A program made the position numbers and the translations under genes. Shown piece by piece: positions 18,478 to 26,957 of a DNA stretch of 64,000 bases. The stretch's first letter is position 1. Every line of letters starts with the position of its first letter. Source of the stretch: Salimicrobium flavidum (GTDB lineage: Bacteria > Bacillota > Bacilli > Bacillales > Halobacillaceae); NCBI RefSeq assembly GCF_900156645.1, contig NZ_FTOC01000001.1, forward strand, positions 310,001 to 374,000, read 5' to 3'. The notes below the pieces were generated by a model, which did no database searches, had not been told where the DNA came from, and worked only from the letters and a program-made list of their open reading frames with translations.

Positions 18478-19760
18478 TCTTTCGGTTTAACCTGAAAAGT
18501 CGTCATCCTGCTTTCCTGCATCCAGTTTTCAACGAATTCCTCCATGTCTTCCTTTTTCAGTGATTCGATGAACGGCAATACGTCAAACAGATTAATTCCG
18601 AGCATGTGATAGTGCGTATACTGATTAGCAATGAACTCAAGAGAATTAAGTGCACGCATGAATTCTCCAATTTTCTTGCGCTTCATCCGTGCGAAATCTT
18701 CATCAGTGATCGTTTCTTTCTTCATTGTAAGCAGCATTTTTTTCAAGCGTTTCAAAAAAGCATCCGGCGAACGTGAATCTCCGCCAAGGACGGTGAACCC
18801 GAACTCTCTCTCCCACTCCGTTTCAAAATGAAAACTATCATCGACCAAACCACTCTGATAAAGCTCATCATAATATTTCCCGCTCGTGGAGAAATAGAAA
18901 TCCAGGAGCATGTCGGACAATAATTCAGAACGAAGCAGCTCCTCACCTGAAAGTTCAGCTACTTGTTCTTTCAGACCGATATACGCTTTCGGAGTGGATA
19001 CGGCCATCTGAATGGAATTTTCCGATTTGAATGCGGAAACAGGTTCCCGGGGGAATCTCCGATTAATAGCCGGCGCTTCCGGAAACTCTTTGCTGTTCTG
19101 GTTCTCACGTACATAGTTCATCATTTCTTCCGGTTCAAAATTCCCAGCAAGGAACAACACCATATTTGATGGATGATAAAATGTTTCATAGCACATATAT
19201 AAGTCATCTTTGGAAATATCCTGGATCGACTCCACGGTACCTGCAATATCCACTTTCACCGGATGTTTGTGATATAAGCTTCCGATTGTTCCGAAGAACC
19301 CTCTCCAATCCGGTTGATCATCATACATCCGGATCTCCTGACTGATGATCCCCTTCTCTTTCTCCACTGATTGCTCTGAAAAGTACGGATCCTGAACGAA
19401 ATCCACAAGCGTCCTTACGTTTTCATAAATGTGAGACGTTGCTGAAAACAGATATGCAGTTTTCGTGAAAGAAGTGAAGGCGTTAGCGGAAGCTCCTAGC
19501 TTAGTGAAATCCTGAAATACGTCTCTGTCCTCTTTCTCGAAAAGTTTGTGTTCAAGGAAATGGGCAATTCCTTCAGGTACAGTCACCTCTTCTTCTTTTC
19601 CTAGAGGAGTGAATGTCTGGTCTATGGAACCGTAATTAGTAGTGAAGATACCATATGTTTTTATCATCTCCGGTTTTGATAACAGGAATACCTGAAGCCC
19701 GTTGTCCATTTTTTCTTCGTGGATGGTTTCGTTTATGTGATTGAATTCCTGGCGATTCAT
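18474..19760 (-). CDS. ymfH: M16 family metallopeptidase YmfH
   Basis: 428 aa pitrilysin/insulinase-like zinc peptidase. The inverted zinc motif HFLEH is at about residues 66-70 (IAHFLEHKLFEKE), with a downstream glutamate region (EKGIISQEIRMYDDQP). It is the catalytic partner of YmfF, whose gene ends 1 nt upstream; such pairs act as heterodimers in related systems. Substrates are unknown; in Streptococcus/Bacillus relatives this locus has been linked to peptide processing, which I treat as a suggestion only. Confidence 0.92.
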   Translation of the reverse strand: MNRQEFNHINETIHEEKMDNGLQVFLLSKPEMIKTYGIFTTNYGSIDQTFTPLGKEEEVTVPEGIAHFLEHKLFEKEDRDVFQDFTKLGASANAFTSFTKTAYLFSATSHIYENVRTLVDFVQDPYFSEQSVEKEKGIISQEIRMYDDQPDWRGFFGTIGSLYHKHPVKVDIAGTVESIQDISKDDLYMCYETFYHPSNMVLFLAGNFEPEEMMNYVRENQNSKEFPEAPAINRRFPREPVSAFKSENSIQMAVSTPKAYIGLKEQVAELSGEELLRSELLSDMLLDFYFSTSGKYYDELYQSGLVDDSFHFETEWEREFGFTVLGGDSRSPDAFLKRLKKMLLTMKKETITDEDFARMKRKKIGEFMRALNSLEFIANQYTHYHMLGINLFDVLPFIESLKKEDMEEFVENWMQESRMTTFQVKPKE

Positions 19761-19761
19761 A

Positions 19762-21048
19762 TTAGGAATCCCCTTTCTCTGTGCTGGTTAAAAAGTAGAT
19801 CGTATCCAGTTCTATTTTTTTCGCAAGACGGATAACATCTGAACTTGTCACCTGTTCCAGACGTCGGAACAGCTCATCCGCATCTATTTCTTTTCCACTC
19901 AACTGCTGGTGATAAAGTATCTCGATCAGGCCGTAAGGGTGTTCCATCGTTTCTTTCAATTGGTGGATGATCTGCTGCTTGGATTCTTCCACTTCTTCTT
20001 CGCTGAACTCCCCATTTTCAATTGCTTTTTTCTGATCAAGTATAATCGTTTTCGCCTGACGATAATCATTAGGGTCGATTCCGCTGAATACAAACAACAG
20101 CCCTTTATGACTTTCAAATCGGGAAGCGGCGTAGTAAGCAAGACTATGTTTTTCCCGTACATTCATGAACAATTTGGAACTTGGAAAGCCTCCGAAAATA
20201 CCATTGAATACCTGGAGAGGATAATAGTCATCTTCTCCAAAGAAAGTATGAGTCCGAAAACCAATGTGGAGTTTCCCCTGGCTCATTTCCTCACGTTCGA
20301 TTATTTCACGTGAACCGTCCACCTGTTTATCAGTAGCTTGAGTACGATGATGGGAAGACAAATCCGCATCACGGGAGAAGAATTCATCAAACAGAGGTTC
20401 AATGCTCTCTTTTGAAACATCTCCTGTAACATACACGTCCATTTCATCCTCCTGGATCATCTTTTTATAATAGGAAAACAATTGTTCATTCGTCAAAGGT
20501 TCAAGTTCTTCAAGATGCCCCTGCGCATGAACGCCATAAGCCTCCCCTTCACACATATGATCCATGAGACGTATATTAGCGTAACTCATTTTATCATCTT
20601 TCACGGAATGGATCCGCTGGGTCAACGTTTCTTTTTCCCTTTCGAATATCGAAGAAGAGAATCCTTCCCCTTCCCGTTCCGGCTGATAGAGAACTTCGCT
20701 AAGTATACGTACGGCTTTTTCAAGAATGGAACCCTCTTCTTTCAAATATCGGTCGTTCACCACTTCCATCCGGAACGAAAGAACGTGATTCTCACCCTTC
20801 TTTGCAGCATCCGCACTCAAAGCTGTGCCGTACAAATCCTCTAGAGCCCCCTGCAATTGTCGTGACGTAGGATACCTTTCAGTCGCTTTTTGCATGATGC
20901 TCGGAAGCAGGGATCTTTTGGTAATCGTTTCTTTCTCTAGCGGCGCTTTCCATTTCACTACGATGGAAACCGTTTTGTATTTATTAGTGGGCAGCACGTG
21001 AAGGCGGAAGCCCCTTTTATCTTCGGTTATCTGTTTTGCTGTCTTCAT
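19762..21048 (-). CDS. ymfF: M16-like peptidase homologue YmfF (non-catalytic partner)
   Basis: 428 aa, the same fold and length as YmfH, but the HxxEH zinc motif is missing: the matching region reads SLLPSIMQKATERYPT. The later part keeps the family R/Y substrate-binding region (FPSSKLFMNVREKHSLAYYA). It is therefore the substrate-binding half of a YmfF-YmfH pair. It is first gene of the ymfF-ymfH-ymfI unit, with AGGAGG before the ATG, and is separated from the upstream transporter by a terminator at about 21121-21155. Confidence 0.91.
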   Translation of the reverse strand: MKTAKQITEDKRGFRLHVLPTNKYKTVSIVVKWKAPLEKETITKRSLLPSIMQKATERYPTSRQLQGALEDLYGTALSADAAKKGENHVLSFRMEVVNDRYLKEEGSILEKAVRILSEVLYQPEREGEGFSSSIFEREKETLTQRIHSVKDDKMSYANIRLMDHMCEGEAYGVHAQGHLEELEPLTNEQLFSYYKKMIQEDEMDVYVTGDVSKESIEPLFDEFFSRDADLSSHHRTQATDKQVDGSREIIEREEMSQGKLHIGFRTHTFFGEDDYYPLQVFNGIFGGFPSSKLFMNVREKHSLAYYAASRFESHKGLLFVFSGIDPNDYRQAKTIILDQKKAIENGEFSEEEVEESKQQIIHQLKETMEHPYGLIEILYHQQLSGKEIDADELFRRLEQVTSSDVIRLAKKIELDTIYFLTSTEKGDS

Positions 21049-21120
21049 AATCTTCCTCCTAAATACCGACGATGGATTTTTGTCTCTATCCTATGCTAAA
21101 TGATGGTTATGAAAAAGTAA

Positions 21121-21155
21121 AAACATATAACCCGGAATTACCCGGATTATATGTT
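21121..21155 (-). terminator. terminator of the nup transporter operon
   Basis: AACATATAA with CCGG pairs with CCGG and TTATATGTT; a T run follows on the minus strand. It separates nupQ from ymfF. Confidence 0.85.
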
Positions 21156-21160
21156 TGAGA

Positions 21161-22117
21161 TTAACGACTTCCTTTGATATAAGGTTCGCCCAGAGACTTG
21201 GGTGCTTCTGCCCGTCCAATGAAACCTGCCAATGCAAGTATGGTAAGTACATAAGGAAGGATCAGCAGGAACACCTGCGGAATGTTGGCGAATAGCGGCC
21301 AACTGGCACCGTTAACACTGATCGCCTGAGCAAAGCCGAAGAATATCGCTGCTCCGAGAGCGCCCAGGGGATGCCATTTTCCGAAAATGACCGCTGCCAA
21401 GGACATAAAACCCTGCCCTACGATAGTGGCTTGAGAGAATGACTGAGCTACTGTAAGAGCATAAGTAGCCCCGCCCAGACCACCAAGCGCTCCGGAAATC
21501 ATTACTGCAATGTACCGCATCCGGTAAACTTTGATTCCGTTCGTATCCGCCGCCATGGGATGTTCACCTACAGCACGGAGACGTAGACCGAAAGTAGTCT
21601 TGAACAGGACAAACCAGCCTATCAGTGCCACCGCAATAGCGAGGTAAGTGGAAGGATACGTTTCAAAGAACATTCTGCCAAGAACTGGAATATCAGAAAG
21701 GATTGGGATATCCCGTGTAAAGAATGGCTGACTGATGATATCTGTCTGACCACGGTCATAGAATTCACGGGTCAGAAAAAGTCCGATTCCAAGGGCCAGG
21801 AAGTTGATAGCTACACCACTAACAACCTGGTCAGCCCGGAAAGAAATCGAAGCGACCGCATGTACCAGAGCAAAGATCGCTGAGAGCACCATCGCCGCCA
21901 ACATAGATATCCACGGTGTCATCGCCCCGAACATGTCGGCAAACGTAAGGTTGAAAACGATACCGACGAAAGCCCCCATTACCATTAAACCTTCAAGACC
22001 AATATTGATGATGCCGGAGCGTTCACTGAACACTCCCCCGATTGCTGTGAATATAAGGGGGGCAGCAAACACAAGTGCAGACGAAACCATGATAGCTAAT
22101 GCATCTAAAAAACCCAT
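21161..22117 (-). CDS. nupQ: nucleoside ABC transporter permease (NupQ type)
   Basis: 318 aa permease of the BPD_transp_2 family with about nine hydrophobic segments; GLEGLMVMGAFVGI and the conserved LRLRAVGEHPMAADTNGI loop are diagnostic for the nucleoside/BMP-associated class. It pairs with the permease encoded 1 nt upstream, the ATPase and the lipoprotein. By analogy with B. subtilis NupNOPQ (YufNOPQ) the substrate is guanosine or other purine nucleosides; the exact specificity cannot be read from the sequence. Confidence 0.9.
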   Translation of the reverse strand: MGFLDALAIMVSSALVFAAPLIFTAIGGVFSERSGIINIGLEGLMVMGAFVGIVFNLTFADMFGAMTPWISMLAAMVLSAIFALVHAVASISFRADQVVSGVAINFLALGIGLFLTREFYDRGQTDIISQPFFTRDIPILSDIPVLGRMFFETYPSTYLAIAVALIGWFVLFKTTFGLRLRAVGEHPMAADTNGIKVYRMRYIAVMISGALGGLGGATYALTVAQSFSQATIVGQGFMSLAAVIFGKWHPLGALGAAIFFGFAQAISVNGASWPLFANIPQVFLLILPYVLTILALAGFIGRAEAPKSLGEPYIKGSR

Positions 22118-23164
22118 TTATTTCCCCTCCTTACTGAATTTCAGGAATACCCAACGAATGACGTAACCGGACGCTACGAAAAGGATGATCAGCGCGATTA
22201 CTATATCAACAAGTTCCGTCGGGACTCCCGCTTGTGTCGGCATATTAAGAGCACCGATCTTAAGCGTGCCGAACAAAATAGCCGCCAGCACAACACCGAT
22301 TGCGGTATTGGCTCCAAGGAGGGCAACCGCGATACCATCAAAACCTATATTCGTAAATCCTGAACTCACCGAAGCATACTGGAACGTACCGAGACCTTCC
22401 ATCGCACCGGCAAGACCGGCAAAACCACCGGATATGACCATAGCTATAATAATGTTCCGTCCTACTTTCATTCCCGCATACTCAGAAGCGAACGGGTTGC
22501 TTCCTACAGCCCGAAGTTCGAAACCTCTAGTCGTTTTATTGAGAACAAACCACATCGTGAAAGCCATCAATAGTGCAACGATAAACCCGTAGTGGATACG
22601 TGAGAAGAATGTTATCTCTCTCAACCAGGGTGCGGCAAGTGAAGCTGTTGAGGCTACATTTTCCGTACGATCCGATCCATCCGTGAGGACCCCTCTTATT
22701 AAAGAGTTGGAAAGATACAGAGCTATGTAGTTCATCATAATCGTCACGATAACTTCGTGAACGCCGAGTTTGGCTTTCAATAGGCCTGGCACAAAACCCC
22801 ATAACCCACCGGCGATAGCTGCAACTAATAGTGCTACAATAACGTGAAGGACCGGAGGCATACCGAAGGAAGAGCCGATCCATACAGCCGCTAACCAACC
22901 GACGATAACCTGCCCTTCCACTCCGATATTCAACAGTCCCGCTCGCATAGCAAATGCTACGGCAAGACCGGAAAGGACATAAGGAGTGACCTGGCGCACC
23001 GTTTCTCCAAGAAAGTACGCATCACCGAACGCACCGTTCCACATTGCCGCGTATCCGGCAACCGGGTTGTAACCGAAAGATATCATAATGAGTGCACCGG
23101 CTAACAAACCGAGAACGACCGAGATGAGAGGTACAAGAATATTAAACATCCGACTACTGAACAT
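22118..23164 (-). CDS. nupP: nucleoside ABC transporter permease (NupP type)
   Basis: 348 aa permease of the same family as NupQ, with the longer N-terminal region usual for this partner (NILVPLISVVLGLLAGALIM) and the loop GFELRAVGSNPFASEYAGM that contacts the ATPase. GLLNIGVEGQVIVGWLAAVW is the conserved core helix pair. Its start overlaps the ATPase gene stop by one base (TAATG), so the subunits are co-translated. Confidence 0.9.
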   Translation of the reverse strand: MFSSRMFNILVPLISVVLGLLAGALIMISFGYNPVAGYAAMWNGAFGDAYFLGETVRQVTPYVLSGLAVAFAMRAGLLNIGVEGQVIVGWLAAVWIGSSFGMPPVLHVIVALLVAAIAGGLWGFVPGLLKAKLGVHEVIVTIMMNYIALYLSNSLIRGVLTDGSDRTENVASTASLAAPWLREITFFSRIHYGFIVALLMAFTMWFVLNKTTRGFELRAVGSNPFASEYAGMKVGRNIIIAMVISGGFAGLAGAMEGLGTFQYASVSSGFTNIGFDGIAVALLGANTAIGVVLAAILFGTLKIGALNMPTQAGVPTELVDIVIALIILFVASGYVIRWVFLKFSKEGK

Positions 23165-24690
23165 TATGCTTCACCCCGCTTTTCCGACTTTCTTCCGGCC
23201 ATCAACAGTCCGAGTTCCTGCTCGTCTGTCTCTTCCGGTTTCACTTCCGCTATAATTTGCCCATCGAACATAACGGCAATACGATCACTGACGTTCATTA
23301 TTTCATCCAGTTCAAAAGAAACGAGCAATACCGCTCTTCCCTTATCTCTTTCTTCAATCAATTTGCTATGAATAAATTCAATGGCTCCTACATCGAGTCC
23401 CCGGGTAGGTTGAGCTGCTATAAGCAAGTCAGGAGAGCGGTCGACTTCGCGAGCTATGATCGCCTTTTGCTGGTTACCTCCGGAGAGAGAACGTGCCTGC
23501 GTATACGCATTTGGTGTCCGAACATCATATTCCTCTATCAAAGAACGCGCCTTTTCATAGATCTTCTTGAAGTTCAGCACCCCTCGTTTCGAGTTCGGCT
23601 CCATGTAGTAATTTTGCATAACCAGATTTTCACCGATAGGAAAGTCCAGCAACAGGCCATGTTTGTGACGGTCCTGCGGTATATGGGCGACACCGGACTC
23701 GGTGACCTTTCGCGGTTCGAGATTGTAAATGGAACGGTTATTCAACGATATTTCTCCTGAAGAACTTTTTTTCAGACCAGTGAGGGCTTCAACAAGCTCC
23801 ACCTGCCCATTTCCATCTACACCGGCTACGCCGACAATTTCTCCTTTACGAACATCCAGGTTCAGCCCCTTGACCATCTCCACCCCTCGAAAGTCTTTCA
23901 CTTTGAGGTTTTTCACATTCAAAGCTGTCTCTCCTGGTGAGGCAGGTGTCTTATCCGTTTTAAAGGTCACTTCTCTCCCTACCATCAAAGAGGCCAGTTC
24001 TGTAGGATTCGTTTCACTTACGTCAACCGTTCCAATCCCTTTCCCTTTACGGATGATCGTACATTTATCACATATTTGCATGATTTCTTTCAATTTATGT
24101 GTAATAAGAATAATGGACTTACCTTCTTTAACGAGATCCCTCATGATTTGAGTAAGCTCTTTTATTTCCTGAGGCGTAAGCACAGCGGTAGGTTCGTCAA
24201 GAATTAAAATCTCAGCACCTCTGTAAAGCGTTTTCAAAATTTCCACTCTTTGCTGCATTCCGACAGAAATATCCCTGATTTTCGCTGTGGCATCCACATT
24301 CAATCCATATTTTTCAGAAAGCGCCTGCACTTCCTTCTCCGCGGCTTTTATATCGACAGTTCCCGCTTTACTTGGTTCACTACCGAGAACGATGTTTTCC
24401 GTAACAGTAAATGTATCTACCAGCATAAAGTGTTGGTGGACCATCCCTATCCCTAATCGGTTAGCCACGTTCGGGTCTTCGATATTCACTTCTTTTCCGT
24501 GTACCTTGATACTTCCTTTTTCAGGTTTATAAAGACCGAACAAAACGTTCATCAGAGTCGATTTACCTGCACCGTTTTCACCTAATAATGCGTGAATCTC
24601 CCCTTTTCCCACCTGTAGCGTGACGTCATCGTTTGCTACAATTCCGGGAAACTCCTTTCTGATATTAAGCATTTCTATTACGTAATCCAT
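23164..24690 (-). CDS. nupO: nucleoside ABC transporter ATP-binding protein (NupO type)
   Basis: 508 aa with two fused ABC domains, typical of sugar/nucleoside importers. The first has Walker A LLGENGAGKST near residue 38 and ISVGMQQRVEI as signature; the second begins around residue 250, has a degenerate P-loop (VAGVDGNGQVE) and the signature LSGGNQQKAI. ATG at 24688-24690 is chosen; the upstream GTG at 24705 overlaps the ribosome site (GGAGG). It lies after the lipoprotein gene, separated by a hairpin that probably lowers its expression relative to the binding protein. Confidence 0.92.
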   Translation of the reverse strand: MDYVIEMLNIRKEFPGIVANDDVTLQVGKGEIHALLGENGAGKSTLMNVLFGLYKPEKGSIKVHGKEVNIEDPNVANRLGIGMVHQHFMLVDTFTVTENIVLGSEPSKAGTVDIKAAEKEVQALSEKYGLNVDATAKIRDISVGMQQRVEILKTLYRGAEILILDEPTAVLTPQEIKELTQIMRDLVKEGKSIILITHKLKEIMQICDKCTIIRKGKGIGTVDVSETNPTELASLMVGREVTFKTDKTPASPGETALNVKNLKVKDFRGVEMVKGLNLDVRKGEIVGVAGVDGNGQVELVEALTGLKKSSSGEISLNNRSIYNLEPRKVTESGVAHIPQDRHKHGLLLDFPIGENLVMQNYYMEPNSKRGVLNFKKIYEKARSLIEEYDVRTPNAYTQARSLSGGNQQKAIIAREVDRSPDLLIAAQPTRGLDVGAIEFIHSKLIEERDKGRAVLLVSFELDEIMNVSDRIAVMFDGQIIAEVKPEETDEQELGLLMAGRKSEKRGEA

Positions 24691-24774
24691 GAGATCCTCC
24701 CCCACTCTTACTTTTTTTCTATTTCCAAATCATTAAAGGAAAAGATGAAGTCCTTCAATGATTTTGAGATAGAA

Positions 24775-24799
24775 AGAGGCCGGTCTGTCGCCGACCTCT
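24775..24799 (-). terminator. attenuating hairpin between lipoprotein and ATPase genes
   Basis: AGAGGCCGG and CCGACCTCT form a GC-rich stem just after the lipoprotein stop, with only a weak T-rich tail (TTTCTATCTC on the minus strand). A second imperfect stem (CATTAAAGGA with TCCTTCAATG, 24731-24760) follows. Partial termination here would give excess binding protein, a common arrangement. Confidence 0.65.
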
Positions 24800-24814
24800 G
24801 TCCTTCTCTTTTAC

Positions 24815-25936
24815 TTACAGTGAATTGATATATTCTTCTGCTGCGTCACGAGTTTGTGGTGCTTCAACTTCACCATCAATGATCTTCTGTTTCCACTCTT
24901 CGACAGCTGAGACAATTTCTTCTGTCATGGCTTCTTCATTCGTACGCGCAAGACTTACACCATCGTCTTCAAGACCGTATTCAACGACTTCACCGGCAGG
25001 GAACTCTCCGTTCATCGCCTGTTTAGAAACATCCTGAACAGCAAGGTCAACACGTTTCACCATGGAAGTAAGAGTAACGTTCGTGTCACCGATCGCTCCT
25101 TCATCATGCTGGTCACGGTCTACACCGATAACCCACACTTCTTCGTCGCCACCGCGCACGCGGTCTTTCGCTTCAGAGAAAACACCGTTCCCTGTTCCAC
25201 CAGCTGCGTGATAGATTACATCAGCACCCTGGGAATACATGTTAGATGCGATAAGTTTACCCTGGTCAGCGGAGTTGAAGCTTTCCGCATACTGGACATC
25301 AATCTGGATGTCAGGATTGACTGTTTTCGCACCGGCACGGAAACCTGATTCGAACTTGTTGATCAGTTCACTGTCAACGCCTCCGACAAACCCGACGTGA
25401 TCGGACTGTGTTTTATGTGCTGCTGCTACTCCAGCAAGGAAAGATCCCTGATGCTCTTTGAATGTGATGCTTGCAACGTTGTCGCCTTCTGCTACAGCAT
25501 CAACGAGAGCGAAGTTGGTTTCCGGAAATTGGGAAGCCACTTTTTCAACGTCAGGCTGCAAAAGGAACCCGATTCCGAAAATAAGGTTATACTCTTCACG
25601 GACAAGACGGTTCAGGTTAGTTGTATAGTCCGCGTCACTTTCTGATTGGGCGTAGTCAAAACCTTCGCCTTCTTCAAGTCCGTTAGCTTCACCAAAAGCT
25701 TGCAGACCTTCCCAAGCGGACTGGTTAAAGGACTTATCGTCCACCCCACCAGTGTCTGTTACCATAGCGACGGAGAAATCTTCGTTGCCGCCTTCTCCTG
25801 AACCTTCTTCCTGTGATTCCGAGTCACTACCGGAGCCTTCAGAATCGCTGGAGCCGCCTTCTTCAGAAGAACCACAAGCTGCCAGGAAAATACCGAGCGT
25901 AAGTACTAAAGTCAGTAAAAATAGCAAACGACGCAT
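24815..25936 (-). CDS. nupN: BMP-family nucleoside-binding lipoprotein (NupN type)
   Basis: 373 aa extracellular substrate-binding lipoprotein. The signal peptide ends in the lipobox LAAC (cysteine near residue 21), followed by a Gly/Ser/Glu-rich acidic linker (about 22-50), then the BMP/PnrA domain with VTDTGGVDDKSFNQSAW, FGIGFLLQPDV and GVDRDQHDEG. It delivers nucleosides to the permeases encoded downstream. ATG at 25934-25936 is chosen (MRRLLFLL) with AGGGGGA 9 nt upstream; the frame is open further but without a site. Confidence 0.93.
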   Translation of the reverse strand: MRRLLFLLTLVLTLGIFLAACGSSEEGGSSDSEGSGSDSESQEEGSGEGGNEDFSVAMVTDTGGVDDKSFNQSAWEGLQAFGEANGLEEGEGFDYAQSESDADYTTNLNRLVREEYNLIFGIGFLLQPDVEKVASQFPETNFALVDAVAEGDNVASITFKEHQGSFLAGVAAAHKTQSDHVGFVGGVDSELINKFESGFRAGAKTVNPDIQIDVQYAESFNSADQGKLIASNMYSQGADVIYHAAGGTGNGVFSEAKDRVRGGDEEVWVIGVDRDQHDEGAIGDTNVTLTSMVKRVDLAVQDVSKQAMNGEFPAGEVVEYGLEDDGVSLARTNEEAMTEEIVSAVEEWKQKIIDGEVEAPQTRDAAEEYINSL

Positions 25937-26026
25937 AGTTATAAATCCCCCTTCAAATTTTTTGAACATTAAATCTTCATCCCAACAGAGACCTTCTTCC
26001 CTTCAGGGCCTCACCTCCCTCAATAA

Positions 26027-26032
26027 AATATA
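26027..26032 (-). promoter_or_regulatory. possible extended -10 promoter of the nup operon
   Basis: TGGTATATT on the minus strand (TGn plus TATATT), 90 nt before the lipoprotein start and just after the ymfC stop. No good -35. The region shows no purine riboswitch. Confidence 0.38.
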
Positions 26033-26050
26033 CCATACAATTGAAAACCC

Positions 26051-26776
26051 TTACACTCTTCGTCTTAAAACGTGGAAACTGAACTTATCTGCTCTGAAGT
26101 AGTTCAGAGATAGTAGCAGCGGCTCGTCATCCGAAGTATAGTGCATCTGTTTCAAGAGAAGCAAAGCTTCTGCCGGTGCACTTTTCAGTACTGGCGATAC
26201 AATGTCATGATAGCCGATCGGCTCAATGTGGGTAACGGCGTAAGCAATCGTTTTCTGAGTATACTCTTCAATAAGATTGAATAATGAATCGGTCTCTTTA
26301 ACATCGTGAAGAGGTATGACTCCTTCCGGTAATTTATCCACGCAGTACACTACAGGTTCTCCGTCTGCTGTTCTCACCCGTTCAAGTTTCGCAATTTTAT
26401 GTAGTTCAATCGGATGGAATCTTTCACGGTCTTCTTCTGTAGGTTCTACCAGATCCGCAGATAAATATTGAGTGCCTGGCGTCATCCCTGAACTGGCTAT
26501 CATCCCCGTAACACTGTCGAGTTCTTCAATTCCTGCTGAGAACATAGGTTTCGGATTTACAAACGTTCCTACCCCATGCCTACGGGTCACCATGTTTTCC
26601 TCTTCCAGGATTCTTAAGGCCTCCCTCAATGTTGCGCGGGATACCCCCAGTTTCTTTGAAAGTTGAAACTCAGAAGGCAGTTTCTCTCTTTCCTTGTACA
26701 TGCCTCCCTGGATGTCTTTCTTCAGCTGTTCGATGACCTGCAAATATAGATGTCTCGGGTCTTGTTTAATCGCCAT
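26051..26776 (-). CDS. ymfC: GntR/HutC-family regulator YmfC
   Basis: 241 aa. The N-terminal winged helix-turn-helix shows [20 protein letters not shown], followed by [15 protein letters not shown] and RHGVGTFV; the C-terminal UTRA ligand domain follows ([21 protein letters not shown]). It is next to the nucleoside transporter it probably controls, with a nucleoside-related ligand inferred from context. ATG at 26774-26776 ([13 protein letters not shown]) is chosen because GGAAGGGGGG precedes it; the frame is open upstream but without a site. A spaced inverted repeat at 26805-26837 may be its operator. Confidence 0.9.
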   Translation of the reverse strand: MAIKQDPRHLYLQVIEQLKKDIQGGMYKEREKLPSEFQLSKKLGVSRATLREALRILEEENMVTRRHGVGTFVNPKPMFSAGIEELDSVTGMIASSGMTPGTQYLSADLVEPTEEDRERFHPIELHKIAKLERVRTADGEPVVYCVDKLPEGVIPLHDVKETDSLFNLIEEYTQKTIAYAVTHIEPIGYHDIVSPVLKSAPAEALLLLKQMHYTSDDEPLLLSLNYFRADKFSFHVLRRRV

Positions 26777-26804
26777 GTGTAACCCCCCCTTCCTATTTTC
26801 ATGC

Positions 26805-26837
26805 TCGAATGTTGGAGATCTGACCTCTGACGTTCGA
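26805..26837. promoter_or_regulatory. inverted repeat upstream of ymfC, possible operator
   Basis: TCGAATGT and ACGTTCGA, an 8 bp inverted repeat with one mismatch and 17 nt between arms, lie 28 nt before the ymfC start. Autoregulation by YmfC is a guess from position only. Confidence 0.3.
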
Positions 26838-26925
26838 CACATATTATTTGAGATAAATATAACACTTTTTTTACAATAAATAAATAGTCTTATGACAATT
26901 TAGATAGTTTTTTGAAATTATAGCA

Positions 26926-26957
26926 AAAACCCCGAGCCTTTCAGGACTCGAGGTTTT
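26926..26957 (-). terminator. terminator overlapping the 3' end of ftsK
   Basis: AAAACCCCGAG pairs with CTCGAGGTTTT (one wobble) around a 10 nt loop; a T run follows on the minus strand. The ascending arm lies inside the last codons of ftsK. Confidence 0.85.

Noticed and set aside
24731-24760. Second hairpin between nupN and nupO as an independent terminator
   Set aside because: The stem has a mismatch and no U-tract; noted only as part of the attenuating region.
25937-26050. Purine riboswitch upstream of the nucleoside transporter
   Set aside because: The gap is only about 110 nt, has no purine-aptamer-like three-way junction and no terminator.
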